Below, piece by piece: positions 50,253-62,324 of a stretch of 64,000 nt of DNA. The notes beneath the pieces were generated by a model, which had not been told where the DNA came from, made no database searches, and saw only the letters and a list, made by a program, of their open reading frames with translations. Both the position numbers and the translations under genes were made by a program. Position 1 is the stretch's first letter; every line of letters begins with the position of its first letter. The DNA lies in the NCBI GenBank assembly GCA_944474755.1, contig OX104123.1, positions 68,937,898-69,001,897 on the forward strand, read 5' to 3'. Origin of the DNA: Limnoperna fortunei. Lineage: Eukaryota; Mollusca; Bivalvia; Mytilida; Modiolidae.

Positions 50253-51103
50253 CTGCAAGTAGAATGATTTGTGATTGATAAGTAATTACAAAATAAAATA
50301 GTATTGACAAGTATGTATAAATTCGTGCACGAGCTGGAAATACTCGCTTCAATGCGAATTTTATGTGCACCTAAATCACCACTCTCCGGCACAGAGAACA
50401 TAACTGGTTTCCGGATATAACCTCTGTCACTGGTCATCCCATTTACTGCGGACTGACATTTGCCTTCTGCCTATGATGTTTGTACAAAGACAGATGTTTG
50501 TAAAAAAGTACACATGCTCTTATTACGTTTATATGTATATTTATATACTTTAGTAATGCGTTTGTACTCGAGGCTTGTCCGCCATGAGAGATATCTTTCA
50601 TCATGCAAACCAATCTTTTGGCAGAGTTGATTGTGGTTGACGTAGGATACCCAGAATCCTTTGCGTGGATTGTTAACTTAAATTTGTCATTAAATATACT
50701 TTATTAACGAGATGGACAATAATAAAACTAAGAAAATAAAACCTGAATTAACATATAATACGATGGCTTAAATGGACCGCGTCATTTACTTTGTAGCGCC
50801 ACTAAATATAGGGAGATCGTTGAAGTACAGTTAACAATTTCTCTTTCCGATGTTGTCTTTAATGTTACATCCCGTCAAGAACGGTCATATACACATACTG
50901 CCTACACTTGAGAGTGGTATACCAGATTTCCACACGAAGGAATAATAACCCCCGAGACGTAGTCGAGGACGGGATTCTTTTCTGAGTCTGGTGATCTACT
51001 ATACTACCCTATGAAATGTCTAGAAATTTGTATGAAATATAATGTAATGAAATACTGAATGAGGTTACAAATAAACAGATTTAAACCCGGCTGTTTTACG
51101 TAC
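50253..51103. other. Intron 2 of the minus-strand gene
   Basis: Unique AT-rich sequence between donor CATG/GTACGT and acceptor CTACTTGCAG. No repeat array, unlike introns 1, 5 and 6, and no other supported feature. Confidence 0.55.
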
Positions 51104-51569
51104 CATGGGCTAAAGCTTGTATTATAGCATTTTCTATCAGTTCTCTCCTCCTAGCATCACTGTACGGGACAAATATTCCTGGGGACTTAAGCGGCCCCTG
51201 AATGTGTGAATAAATGAACGGAGATTGTTGATTCCCTCTGTTGGTTGGTATAACACTGTGTGGCTCTACACTGGTATCTATGGTGAGAGGTGACATTGGG
51301 GTCATTCTCCTTCCAAACATTTGTGGTGTATTAGTGTCTAAAGAATTGCGTTGCCAAGAAGATGACTGGTTTCCACTCTCGCCTGACAATCGTTCATAAT
51401 TGTGCGGTTCTTGAGGATCCTGTCGACAGCGAAAATTGTCTGGATGTTGTACAGATCGTTGCGCATCACGTGACAATGAACCGACCATTAGTTTGTTCTG
51501 GTCAAATACTTGTTCTGAGCCACGTGTCACAGAATACCCTTGTTGCACATCCGTCAGTTCTGTGGGAAG
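51104..51569 (-). CDS. Exon 2: 155-codon segment
   Basis: Acceptor TATTTCATTTTTTAG gives a phase-0 start (LPTELTDVQQG); donor CATG/GTACGT leaves phase 1. An alternative acceptor nine bases further on (CTTCCCACAG) would be phase 1 and would not fit exon 1. The product is Gln/Ser/Pro-rich at first, then has a more ordered stretch SPGIFVPYSDARRRELI and ENAIIQALAHE that looks like a short amphipathic helix. No family recognised. Confidence 0.7.
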
Positions 51570-51689
51570 CTAAAAAATGAAATAAGATATAATCCATAAC
51601 TAAAAGTAAATAACCCTCAGGTTTGCGAAAAAAATTAAAAATGGACTACACTCGATATTGTGATACTGTTAATTACAGTCTCTGTGCTT

Positions 51690-53692
51690 ATAAGGTATCC
51701 CGCCATCATAAAGTATACATGTGTTCCATAATGATGTTATAAGTTATCCCGCCATCATAAAGTATACACATGTTTCATAATGATGTTATAAGATATCCCG
51801 CCATCATTAAGTATGCACGTGTTCCATAATGATGTTATAAGATATCCCGCCATCATTAAGTATACACATGTTCCATAATGATGTTATAAGATATCCCGCC
51901 ATCATTAAGTCTACACGTGTTCATAATGATGTTACAAGATATCCCGCCATCATTAAGTATAAACGTGTTCCATAATGATGTTATAAGATATCCCGCCATC
52001 ATTAAGTATAAACGTGTTCCATAATGATGTTATAAGATATCCCGCCATCATTAAGTATAAACGTGTTCCATAATGATGTTACAAGATATCCCGCCATCAT
52101 AAAGTATACAAGTGTTCCATGATGATGTTATAAGATATCCCGCCATCATGAAGTATACACGTGTTCCATAATGATGTTACAAGATATCCCGCCATCATAA
52201 AGTATACAAGTGTTCCATAATGATGTTATAAGATATCCCGCCATCTTTAAGTATAAACGTGTTCCATAATGATGTTATAAGATATCCCGCCATCATGAAG
52301 TATACACGTGTTCCATAATGATGTTATAAGATATCCCGCCATCATTAAGTATACACGTGTTCCATAATGATGTTATAAGATATCCCGCCATCATAATTAA
52401 TTATACAAGTGTTCCATAATGATGTTATAAGATATCTCGCCATCATTAGGTACACACGTGTTCCTTAATGATGTTATAAGATATCCCGCCATCATAAAGT
52501 ATACAAGTGTTCCATAATGATGTTATATGATATCCCGCCATCATTAGGTACACACGTGTTCCTTAATGATGTAATAATATATTCCGCCATCATTAAGTAC
52601 ACACGTGTTCCATAATGATGTGATAAGATATCTCGCCATCATGAAGTATACACGTGTTCCATAATGATGTTATAAGATATCCCGCCATCATGAGGAATAC
52701 ACGAGTCCCATAATGATGTTATAAGATATTCCGCCATCATGAAGTATGCACGTGTTCCATAATGATGTTACAAGATATCCCGCCATCATGAAGTATACGC
52801 ATGTTTCATAATGATGTTATAAAATATCCCGCCATCATTAAGTATAAACGTGTTCCATAATGATGTTATAAGATATCCCGCCATCATGAAGTATACACGT
52901 GTTCCATAATGATGTTATAAGATATCCCGCCATCATTAAGTATACACGTGTTCCATAATGATGTTATAAGATATCCCGCCATCATTAAGTAAACACGTGT
53001 TCCATAATGATGTTATAAGATATCCCGCCATCATTAAGTAAACACGTGTTCCATAATGATGTTATAAGATATCCCGCCATCATTAAGTAAACACGTGTTC
53101 CATAATGATGTTATAAGATATCCCGCCATCATTAAGTATACACGTGTTCCATAATGATGTTATAAGATATCCCGCCATCATTAAGTAAACACGTGTTCCA
53201 TAATGATGTTATAAGATATCCCGCCATCATTAAGTAAACACGTGTTCCATAATGATGTTATAAGATATCCCGCAATCATTAAGTAAACACGTGTTCCATA
53301 ATGATGTTATAAGATATCCCGCCATCATTAAGTACACATGTTCCATAATGATGTTATAAGATATCCCGCCATCATTAAGTATACAAGTGTTCCATAATGA
53401 TGTTATAAGATATCCCGCCATCATTAATTATACACGTGTTCCATAATGATGTTATAAGATATCCCGCCACCATTAAGTATACATGTGTTCCATAATGATG
53501 TTATAAGATATCGCGCCATCATTAAGTATACACATGTTCCAAAATGATGTTATAAGATATCCCGCCATCATTAAGTAAACACATGTTCCATAATGATGTT
53601 ATAAGATATCCCGCCATCATTAAGTATACACGTGTTCCATAAAGATGTTACAAGATATCCCGCCATCATTAAGTATACACATGTTTTTGGGG
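51690..53692. repeat. 49-bp minisatellite (~41 copies) in intron 1
   Basis: Period 49 (ATCATTAAGT at 52981 and 53030). The unit contains ATAATGATGTTATAAGATAT, CCCGCCATCATTAAG and TATACACGTGTTCC. TAATGATG and CATCATTA form an 8-base inverted repeat around ~18 bases. ACACGTGT is a perfect palindrome with the E-box CACGTG. Many units keep CACGTG exactly; others carry CAAGTG or CACATG. Confidence 0.97.
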
Positions 53693-54027
53693 TTTGGGAC
53701 CGTTGCAAAATCCAACGAGACAAATACCTGTTTATGCATGGGACTCCAAGTTTTGTTATTTTCATCACTGATAGAAGAAGATTTTTGCCATAACAATATC
53801 ATCAATGGAAAAAAAGGAAAAATATTTTTTCTGCATTTAAATTAAAAACCAACATACTGTACTCGAACAATTTGTTTAACAAACATAAATACTGAATGGT
53901 AACCATATAAATGTTCACTAAATAGGACAACCACTTCTTAAGAACATTGTTTTGGTATTTTTATGAGGTAGTCCTTTTTAACATGATAATTTAAAATGCA
54001 CCATTCCCCCAATCAATATTGACCTGT

Positions 54028-54070
54028 CCATCATTATGGAACACGTGTAGACTTAATGATGGCGAGATAC
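54028..54070 (-). repeat. Isolated inverted copy of the 49-bp unit
   Basis: CATTATGGAACACGTGTAGA followed by CTTAATGATGGCGAGATAC is the reverse complement of one 49-bp unit. It lies ~335 bases right of the array, in the opposite orientation, within the same intron. Confidence 0.9.
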
Positions 54071-54416
54071 GTTAATTAAGCTACATAGACCTTCAGTATT
54101 CACATAACCTTTTCGATCTTTATCTTTCATTTTAAAGGCATTCATTTTATTCTTGTCACTATTCATGCGTGGTACCATACGATCTGATCAAACCACATTT
54201 CACCTTACATTACCCTCCCTACGTGCTAATATTATCCATGTAATCCCCCGCCCCCTTTTTAACTATTACGACAATAACATTATGTGTTTTATATGTTTGC
54301 CTTATCAAAGCAAATAAACACGCTTATCAATGGTGTCGAAAATAAACATATCAAATGAAAATTATTTTTTAAAATTACTTTTTAACACCGGATGTTTAAA
54401 AATAAAAACCACTCAC

Positions 54417-54647
54417 ATTACGACGTGAAATTATCTTATCCACTTTTTCCGGTCCTTGATATCGATTATTGTCAATATCAGATGCACCTGTCGCGTGCCT
54501 GTCGTCATGGAAATGCCGTCTGCCTGGTGTCTCTTCATATAAAAAGCATGGACCATTTCCTTTCTTCGGTTCATTTCCATTTCCGTCAGAATGTGAATCA
54601 ACCTCATGGGATGTTACTGGATATGTGTTGTTGTCCATAAACTTGGT
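54417..54647 (-). CDS. Exon 1 (first coding exon seen)
   Basis: Acceptor-like CTTTTGTTTACAG stands before it and a strong donor AAT/GTGAGT ends it, in phase 0. The frame opens ACC AAG TTT ATG; the ATG at 54638-54636 (MDNNTYPVTSHEVDSH) is the likely start, which would make the bases before it 5' UTR joined from an upstream exon. The product is hydrophilic with His/Asp-rich stretches (RRHFHDDRHATG). It is less certain than exons 2-5 because it is short and compositionally plain, but its phase fits exon 2. Confidence 0.55.
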
Positions 54648-54719
54648 CTGTAAACAAAAGTGATCGAGCATTTGGAAGATTTCGCTGTGAGGATCTAGTC
54701 GTAATTAATTACGTGAAAA

Positions 54720-55079
54720 AAATCAGCAAAAAAACTAGTCAATGCAAATAACATGTAGTTTTAATAACTGTCGGGTAGGTCTCGTGCTAATTGCTGTCGG
54801 GTCTCATACGACAGAATTCTGTTGTTTTTTTAAAGTGTTCGTTCAATACACAGTGAATTCTCTATTGACTACAGATTGATTGGCCGTTCTAAAACGTAGA
54901 GGAAATATAATTAGGAAAAAATCTGGCTTTTCCTGGTAATTTTTCCCGGTTCTAAAGTGCTTTAATTTAACGGAAAAATCCACGAATGTTCATTGGTGTG
55001 TTTTTTTACTACACGACGCACATTATTTTGTTTGCATATTTATTTAAAAAGTGTGTATGGATATTAAACTATCATACTG
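54720..55079. other. No gene seen
   Basis: Unique AT-rich sequence upstream of exon 1 with no supported feature. Confidence 0.5.
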
Positions 55080-56548
55080 GATGTTATAATATAATGAGGG
55101 AATGTTTTACTGACCGCCATAATATGATGGAATGTTTTACTGACCGGTATAAAAATATAATGAGGGAATGTTTTACTGACCGCCATGATAATATAATGAT
55201 GGAATGTTTTATTGACCGGTATAAAAATATAATGATGGAATGTTTTTACTTACCGGTATAAAAATATAATGATGGAATGTTTTACTGACCAGTATAAAAA
55301 TATAATGATGGAATGTTTTACTGACCTCCAAAATATAATGATGGAATGTTTTATTGACCGGCATAATATAATGAGGGAATGTTTTATTGACTGTTATAAA
55401 ATATAATGATGGAATGTTTTACTGACCTCCAAAATATAATGATGGAATGTTTTATTGACCGGCATAATATAATGAGGGAATGTTTTATTGACTGGTATAA
55501 AATATAATGATGGAATGTTTTATTGACCTCCAAAATATAATGATGGAATGTTTTATTGACCGGCATAATATAATGAGGGAATGTTTTATTGACCGGTATA
55601 AAAATATAATGATGGAATGTTTTATTGACCTCCAAAATATAATGTTGGAATGATTTACTGACCGCCATAATATAATGTTGGAATGTTTTACTGACTGCCA
55701 TAATATAATGATGGAATGTTTGACTGACAGCCATAATATAATAATGGACTATTTTATTGACCGGCATAATATAATGATGGAATGTTTTATCGACCGGCAT
55801 AATATAATAATGAAATTTTTTTCTTGAACTTCATAATATAATTAGGGATGTTTCATTGATCGGCATAATATAAATAGGGATGTTTCATTGATCGGCATAA
55901 TATAATGATGGAATTTTTTTGACCGGCATAATTTAATGAGGAATGTTTTATTGACCGGCATAATATAATGAGGATTGTTTTTGACCGGCATAATATAATG
56001 ATGAATATGTTATTGACCCGCATAACAAATGGTGGGGTATTTCGGTGACCCGCATACAAATGTTTTACTGAACCGGATTATACAATGATGGAATGGCATA
56101 ATATAATGATGGAATGTTTTATTGACTATCATTTTAAAATGGTGAAATATTTTATTGACCGGTATAATATAATTATGGAATTCTTTTATTGAACTTCATA
56201 ATATAATGATGGAATATGTTTTATTGCCCCGCAAAATATAATGATGGAATGTTTTATTGACCGGTATAATATAATTGTGGAATTCTTTTATTGAACTTCA
56301 TAATATAATGATGGAATGTTTTATTGACCGCCATAATATAATGAAGGAATATGTTTTATTGCCCCGCATAATATAATGATGGAACGTTTTATTGACCGGT
56401 ATAATATAATTGTGGATTCTTTTATTGAACTTCATAATATAATGATGGAATGTTTTATTGACCGCCATAATATAATGAAATAATATGTTTTATTGACTGC
56501 TATAATATGATGGAATGTTTTATTGACCGGCATAATATAATTATGGAA
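55080..56548. repeat. Degenerate ~33-35 bp minisatellite (~43 copies)
   Basis: Units contain ATAATATAATGATGGAATGT, TTTATTGACCGGC, with variants GAGGGAATG, TTACTGACC, GGTATAAAAATATAATG and CTCCAAAATATAATG. Much more diverged than the other arrays, with units of 28 to 40 bases after 55800. Confidence 0.9.
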
Positions 56549-57470
56549 TATTTTTCTTATCTGTGTGGGAAAGCCTGGTAGTTTTTTGGAAACAATTTTA
56601 ACTTTCTATTTTTTGGGCCTGGGATTCTTGAGATAAAACTTTCTGCTTTGGATATAAAATTGTTCTAGTGCTTCTAAGGCCGTGTTATGAAGACAGGTTA
56701 TATTTAAGAACATTTTCTTATACTACGAGGTACTGCTTTGAACGAGTGTGTTATAATGGGACATATGACCATGGTAATTATACAATGTGCATTTGCATTA
56801 ATAAAGATATTAAATTATCGTATAGCAAATGTGCTAATCACACAGCAAAATATCCTCTTTAGTTTAAAACATATGATTAAGGAAGTTTAGGACGAAAATG
56901 TGGAAATTGTTGATTTGTTACACCAATGGTTTTTTCCCTTCCATTCCCAAAGAAAATTTCAATTTTCGGGCCCACATCATCCGCCGAAATCGGTTTTAGA
57001 CTGCTATTTTTGTAATTTGATATCATTACTTATAAAAAATCTAATTATACAAAACAAACCAACAAAACAAAAAAAAAAAAAACAAAAAAAAAAAAAAAAA
57101 AAACAAAAACAAAAACAGCACAGTATGACAAATGTAAAGAAAATTTATTTATGAAAAGTTGCAGTTTTTGTTGATTCAGGTTAGTTATCACAAACTGAAG
57201 AACAAACCCGTTTGTTTGTTTATGCATGTTGAATTTGTCGACTTCATTAAAACCATAAACATAAATATGTAACTACCCCTACTGTCGCCTACTGATAGCG
57301 AGGCTAGCACTACCGTATTATATCAGTATGGGGTTTTCCTGTATTCTGTTTTATTTACTGTATGTAAACAGACAACACTACCGTACTAAACTGGTTTGAA
57401 ATTACAATTGTGCATGTTATAGCATAGAAAACATGCAATTATACAAATCTAAATCCATCGGATAAACACT
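56549..57470. other. No gene seen; A-rich tract
   Basis: AT-rich sequence; an A-rich tract with occasional C lies at ~57052-57118. No coding frame that I would support. Confidence 0.5.
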
Positions 57471-57566
57471 CTTGTAGTCCGAGTGTCCTCGGCCTGTCCA
57501 ACGTTTTCTTTTCTTGCACCCCCTCAAAAAAAAGCGTTGGACGGGAGAGGATCTCGGACTAACAAG
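57471..57566. repeat. 96-bp imperfect hairpin
   Basis: CTTGTAGTCCGAG ... CTGTCCAACG on the left pairs with CGTTGGACGGG ... CTCGGACTAACAAG on the right. The arms are about 32 bases with internal mismatches around a C/T- and A-rich centre. It could be a small MITE or a remnant; no transposon ends or target duplication identified. Confidence 0.65.
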
Positions 57567-57569
57567 CTT

Positions 57570-58017
57570 GTAAATGATTGTTATAACGTGTGTGTGCCGT
57601 GCTTGATTGTGGTATTGTAAGAATGTCAGACTAAAAAAATAACAAGTTTGAAGAATAAATGAATGAACAAATAAAAAAACCATTTGAATGGTTGTAGATA
57701 AGGTACACAATCTTGTATAAACACTTCAAATACAATATTTCCTGTTGACTCAGAATGTTAATGTTGAAATCAACAGACTGTTACCTGGTCTACACAGAAA
57801 AACATTTGATTTGTTTATGTTTTTGTGGAAACATCACACCACTCTCCCTTTTCTCCCCTAACAATGCCACACATCTGAAGTATTGAAGTATTTAATGCAT
57901 TTTAAATCATTTACATGAATAATTTTTATAATCGTATTCTAACACGTCAAAATATTTTAAAGAAACTGCCAAACTTCATCTAGAAAAAAGAAACGGTAAA
58001 AATATTTGAAATCTTAC
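57570..58017. other. No gene seen
   Basis: Unique AT-rich sequence with no supported feature, between the 96-bp hairpin and the possible leader exon. Confidence 0.45.
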
Positions 58018-58215
58018 CTTATGTAGTTACCATAGAAATCGTTTAAATAAAACACAGTGATCGTAATTAAAGATGAACTCTCACTAATTTATATCTGTAG
58101 TCATGTTAATACAACTCCACGTTTGGGTTTTTATCAATTTTGAATTCGGCGCCCCTATATCTATACATAGTCACTGCGCATATCCGTTTCCAAGGCTCGT
58201 ACTAAATATACTTCT
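58018..58215 (-). other. Possible 5' UTR exon
   Basis: The minus strand has a strong donor, ACTACATAAG/GTAAGATTT, at 58018, after some 200 bases of less AT-rich sequence (GGATATGCGCAGTGACTATG). Exon 1 of the gene begins at an acceptor, so a non-coding first exon is expected upstream and this is the best candidate I see. The upper limit is arbitrary. There is no transcript evidence. Confidence 0.2.
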
Positions 58216-58719
58216 GTCAGAGGTCGTCGGTACGAGGAATAATCATAGTACTTAATAAAACACCGGATGCCGTTATAAAATGCAAATATGTTTGTGTATT
58301 GTATTGATTTTTAAACGTTGACAATTTTTGTGGTGATTTAAAAACGTAACCCTCGTGCAAGGTAAAATGATTACCTTATCTATAAGGTTTTGGTGTAATA
58401 AATTTATCCAGGTGTAATGTCATTCATAAACATTTAAATTAAATAAAAACAAGGCCCAAGCTAGGTAAAAGTCCATGGAAAAACGAAAACTAGACGCAAC
58501 CTATCCGTGGAAAAGTTATTCTTTTGACGCTTTATGCATGGCTTGTCTAAAAAGCATATCCACAGAAGAGTAGTGCCCTCAAAGTCTATGTTCTTAGCCG
58601 TTTAATTTAAAGATATTTTATTTCTAAATATACAATTTACAATTGTATATACTATAATATAATATAACGTTCCCGTCCATGCAGCAGAAAAGCATGGTTC
58701 CCTGATATCTTCAACTTAA

Positions 58720-59130
58720 GACCGTGCGTATTCAGGCAACTCGTATAATCGTATAAGGTAGTCCTTTAATATAAGACCGCCCTCATGAGGGAGTCATTCA
58801 TTATAAAAGGCCGCCCGTACAAGGGATTCCTTCAATATAAGACTGTCGTTATGAGGTAGTCCTTCAACACTGATATTGAGGGTTCGAGTCTCACTGCAGT
58901 GTGCACTCGACTCCATTCTTAATTGACAAGAATAGCCAGTTATCATACCGCATGCCTGGGGTTTTCTCTGGGTACTCCAGCTTACTCCCCAAATAAAAAC
59001 GGGACGCCATGATATAGCTGAAAAATTGCTGAAAGTGGCGTTAAACAACATTCAAACAAACTAACAAACCATCAATATATAAGGCCGCGCGTATAAGGCT
59101 GTCCTTCAATATAAGACCGTTCGTACGAAA
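58720..59130. repeat. Degenerate ~38-bp minisatellite interrupted by a SINE
   Basis: Units of the type AATATAAGACCGCCCTCATG then AGGGAGTCCTTC occur before 58867 and again after 59067 (AATATATAAGGCCGCGCGTA, CAATATAAGACCGTTCGTACG). The SINE at 58868-59066 sits between them. Confidence 0.75.
58868..59066 (+). mobile_element. 5'-truncated SINE inserted in a minisatellite
   Basis: Begins near the B box (GGGTTCGAGTCTC, 58880-58892) and continues through the same body as the copy at 38670 (TTAATTGACAAGAATAGCC, AAACGGGACGCCATGATATA) to the GCTGAAAGTGGCGTTAAAC tail and a CAAACAAACTAACAAAC end. The A box is missing, so it is probably not transcribed from its own promoter. Confidence 0.8.
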
Positions 59131-59149
59131 AAGTCTTGACTAGTGGAAG

Positions 59150-59565
59150 GGGGCGGGGATTCATCCATTTGTCGTGACAGCAGCTGTCGAAGGGGGCAGG
59201 TGAGTCATCCATTTGTGTTGACAGTGGCTGGTGGAAGGGGGCAGGGCAGTCATTCATTTGTGCTGACAGTAGCTGGTGGAGGGGGCGGGGAGTCATCAAT
59301 TTGTTTTGACAGTGGCTGGTGAAGGGGGCAGGGGAGTCATCCATTTGTGTTGACAGTAGCTGGTGGAGGGGGGCAGGTGAGTCATCAATTTGTGTTGTCA
59401 GTGGCTGGTGGAAGGAGGCGGGGGATTCATCCATTTGTGTTGACAGTAACTTGTGGAGGGGGCGGAAAGTCATCCGTATGTGTTAACAGAAGCTGTGAAG
59501 GGGGCGGAAAGTCATCCGTATGTGTTAACAGAAGCTGTGGAGGGGGCACAGGGACGGTCATCTAT
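59150..59565. repeat. 45-bp minisatellite (~9 copies)
   Basis: Units of 44-45 bases: TCATCCATTTGTGTTGACAG, then TAGCTGGTGGAGGGGGCAGG. The period of 15 codons keeps frames open on both strands; they are not genes. Confidence 0.92.
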
Positions 59566-59579
59566 TTGTGAAGTGTGGC

Positions 59580-62320
59580 TGATTTTATAAAAGAAGACTA
59601 AAGTGGGATAAATTTCATTCTATAGATTTTTAAACCCTAACTGTTGTTTGATACGCTCTATCATAACATCATTATATAATGCTATTTAAACTCAGCATTT
59701 ATGAATATTGTAAATTTTGAATAATATCCAGACGTTTCTCACGGTAAAAAGAAAAAGGTCACCATGAACAGGTACATTATACCACACCTGTTTTAGAAGC
59801 CAGCCAGGATGGTTTGAACACTGATTTATTTTGTAGGTTAGCCGTTATTTTGTATCGTCATGAGGACAAAATAAATAAATTTTCTTCCTGTCTTCTTTGT
59901 TTAAACGCTCGAAAAATATTTCTCCACAGGTAATAATAAATAAATCGCCCGTAAAAAATATGTTTGATTTTACAGTTGAAATAGCAGCGGTGCAAGTTAC
60001 TGAAAAGATGATGTTACGTTCATCATGGTACTTGGACTTTCCTGTTTTGTAGAAATTAATAAATATTTATTTAAAGTATTAGAAAGTAAACTCAGATTTT
60101 TATAGTGAGACAGTGTAATTAACATTCTACTAGAATGTAGAACATATGATTACATGAAAACGGATTCAATTTTTAAATAAATGTTTTAGGTAATTAATTT
60201 ATGAAAAAGAAACAATACGAATTCCTCAATTCCTGTCCTGTCAGATCCTTAGACCAGCAATAATTTTTCAATAGAGCCTGCAGCCTAGCACCCTAACCCT
60301 GTTAAAGCAGGCTAGAGCCCGAGCCAAAGGTAAAATTGGGGTGGATTACTGAGCTCCGACCCAACATAGAAAACTAACGGATGTGAAACAACGTATGGTG
60401 AGGAAACGGGCAAAACATGTGTTTTTTTTAAAAATAAAATTTACGGTTGCATATCTGTTATAAAATGTATTACATGTACTAACGTATTTCATGTTAAAAA
60501 GAAAACACCCTTTCTTGAGTGTGGGCCGGGGGGGGGGGGGGGGGGGGGCTATAGGAGGTCAGTTTCACAATTTTTTCCCTAAACAGATTACAGTAAATTA
60601 AAATAATGATATCAACAATTTACATAAGAAAACAGAAAACGGTGAATTCAAAAATCGAAAAACAGCAGAATCTCATCGATTGACAATACGCGTGAAAATG
60701 CATACATTAATCAGTGTTTCCATAGTAACTTGTATGGAATCTTATGTATATTCCTCCTTTCATAGGAAAACTCAATTACATTTAAAAAGTGGCGAATAAA
60801 ATGAATTAACAGATAACAGAAAAAATATATAAACAGTTAACAGTGTTCTGACAATTAACAGCAAATTGGGTGTTTATTTTCATTATAACAGTTAACAACA
60901 ATGTCAATTTTTATGAAAACATGAAACAGCAATTGGTTAAAAAACAGTTAACAGTGGCTTTTAAAAAACAAACCAACAGTTAACAGACGTGTAAAAATGC
61001 CCAAAACACATTCATAGAAAAAATCTTGCACTAATTCTTCCATACACATGTGGTCCACAGTGTCCTGGTCTGTCGTACACATGCGGTCTAGTGTTTGTCA
61101 AAAATCGGACAAATAGTTACACAATTTTGTTTGGCTTCAATTTGCCTTACAAATTATTGAATCGTTCCGCGGTGGATTTAAGAAAAAATAGAGAAAAAAA
61201 CTTTCCTCATTTTGGCCGTTTTTAAGACTCTTTGGGTTATTTTGAGACATGCTAGTGTATTTACATATACAGAATGTAACATGGAAAAAAATAACTACAT
61301 CATGCTCAATATCGTACAAATACGATAAAAATAAAAATGATAAAAAATGGAGACATAATTACAGTGTTTCGTAGGAATTACATACCGTCATTAACGTTGT
61401 TAAAATGGTAATTTAATTCAATACCAATGCGACATTTGAATTCAGTTTATTTGTGTTGAATTATAGCACGCGACAAACGTGCTTCTCAAATAATAACTGC
61501 TCCCGTCGTCAATTGTACTTAATTGTCTCGTACTGGTGTTATATTATTTGAATGTAAACAGTTAATATTAGCCGATAAAGACATTCGGAATAATGAGATA
61601 TCATTTTACGATAACGAGATGTTTTGTATGACGGAGAACTCTTTTGTTTGAAGGTGTAAACTTCATCCGTTGTACGTGTGATAATTAGGTACCTGATTTG
61701 ACGCTGAAGAACGTTTAACATTACATTACATTAAAAATTCCGAAAAAAAAAATCGATTACTATTATCGAAGTCCGCACAGATACAAATATGCATGCATTA
61801 TATATGTAACAAAATACTAAATATAAAATGGACCGCTGAGCAGCATTAAAAACCCGCTAACTTAGATCACGTGACTTATTACCTTTACTAAATTATGCGA
61901 ATAAATTGCATCTATGAATTATTTTCATTTGATATCCTTGACAACAGAAACCGGTATATACTAGTCACCTTGACAAATTGACATTCATATATAGGTAAGG
62001 GGAAACAACTCAAATTAACTTAAACTCTTGGTTAACACTGGTCTTTAACACACGCAAACTCTAAACAAATAATTATTTAATTTGCAAATAGCCCAGTATG
62101 GATGACGTCGGAGTTTATTAATGAAAGAAAAACACTACTGAATTATATAAAACTATCATAACTTATCGACCGAACTGGAACAACCTTTTTATACCCGTAA
62201 AAGATTAAAAGAGGAATCCGTTTCCAATACGATTGGCGCCTTTAACCGGACAGTATTAAATAATAAAACGAATGTTCAATCATGAACACTGTAAATTAAA
62301 TTTCTCCTATGCAGTAAATA
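59580..62320. other. No gene seen; G run and GTTAAC cluster
   Basis: Mostly AT-rich unique sequence. Noted within it are a run of 21 G (60528-60548) and, at ~60805-60985, a cluster of ACAGTTAACAG-like motifs. No coding frame or RNA gene could be supported. Confidence 0.5.
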
Positions 62321-62324
62321 TAGG

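Larger units (their letters stand above)
39785..54647 (-). other. Seven-exon gene model, ~1270-residue protein, function unknown
   Basis: Exons in transcription order: 54647-54417, 51569-51104, 50252-48462, 48098-47826, 46187-45666, 42992-42695, 40016-39785. Every junction has AG before and GT after the exon, and the phases pair without conflict: 0/0, 1/1, 1/1, 1/1, 1/1, 2/2. The joined frame has no internal stop and ends at TAA. Total coding length is 3813 bases including the stop. Composition is Ser/Thr/Asn-rich with many SP sites, suggesting a largely disordered phosphoprotein, with one folded region in exon 5. Tandem arrays fill about 70% of intron 1, a third of intron 5 and 85% of intron 6. 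The first exon begins after an acceptor-like AG, so a 5' UTR exon probably lies upstream. I do not recognise the family. Confidence 0.7.

Noticed and set aside
50253..50370. Extension of exon 3 upstream to an ATG at 50370 with a hydrophobic stretch that could pass for a membrane segment
   Set aside because: A good acceptor with the right phase lies at 50253-50255 and joins exon 2 without a stop; the hydrophobic part is intron sequence read through.
58794..59051. Minus-strand open frame of 85 codons upstream of the gene as an extra exon
   Set aside because: It is the reverse reading of the SINE at 58868-59066.
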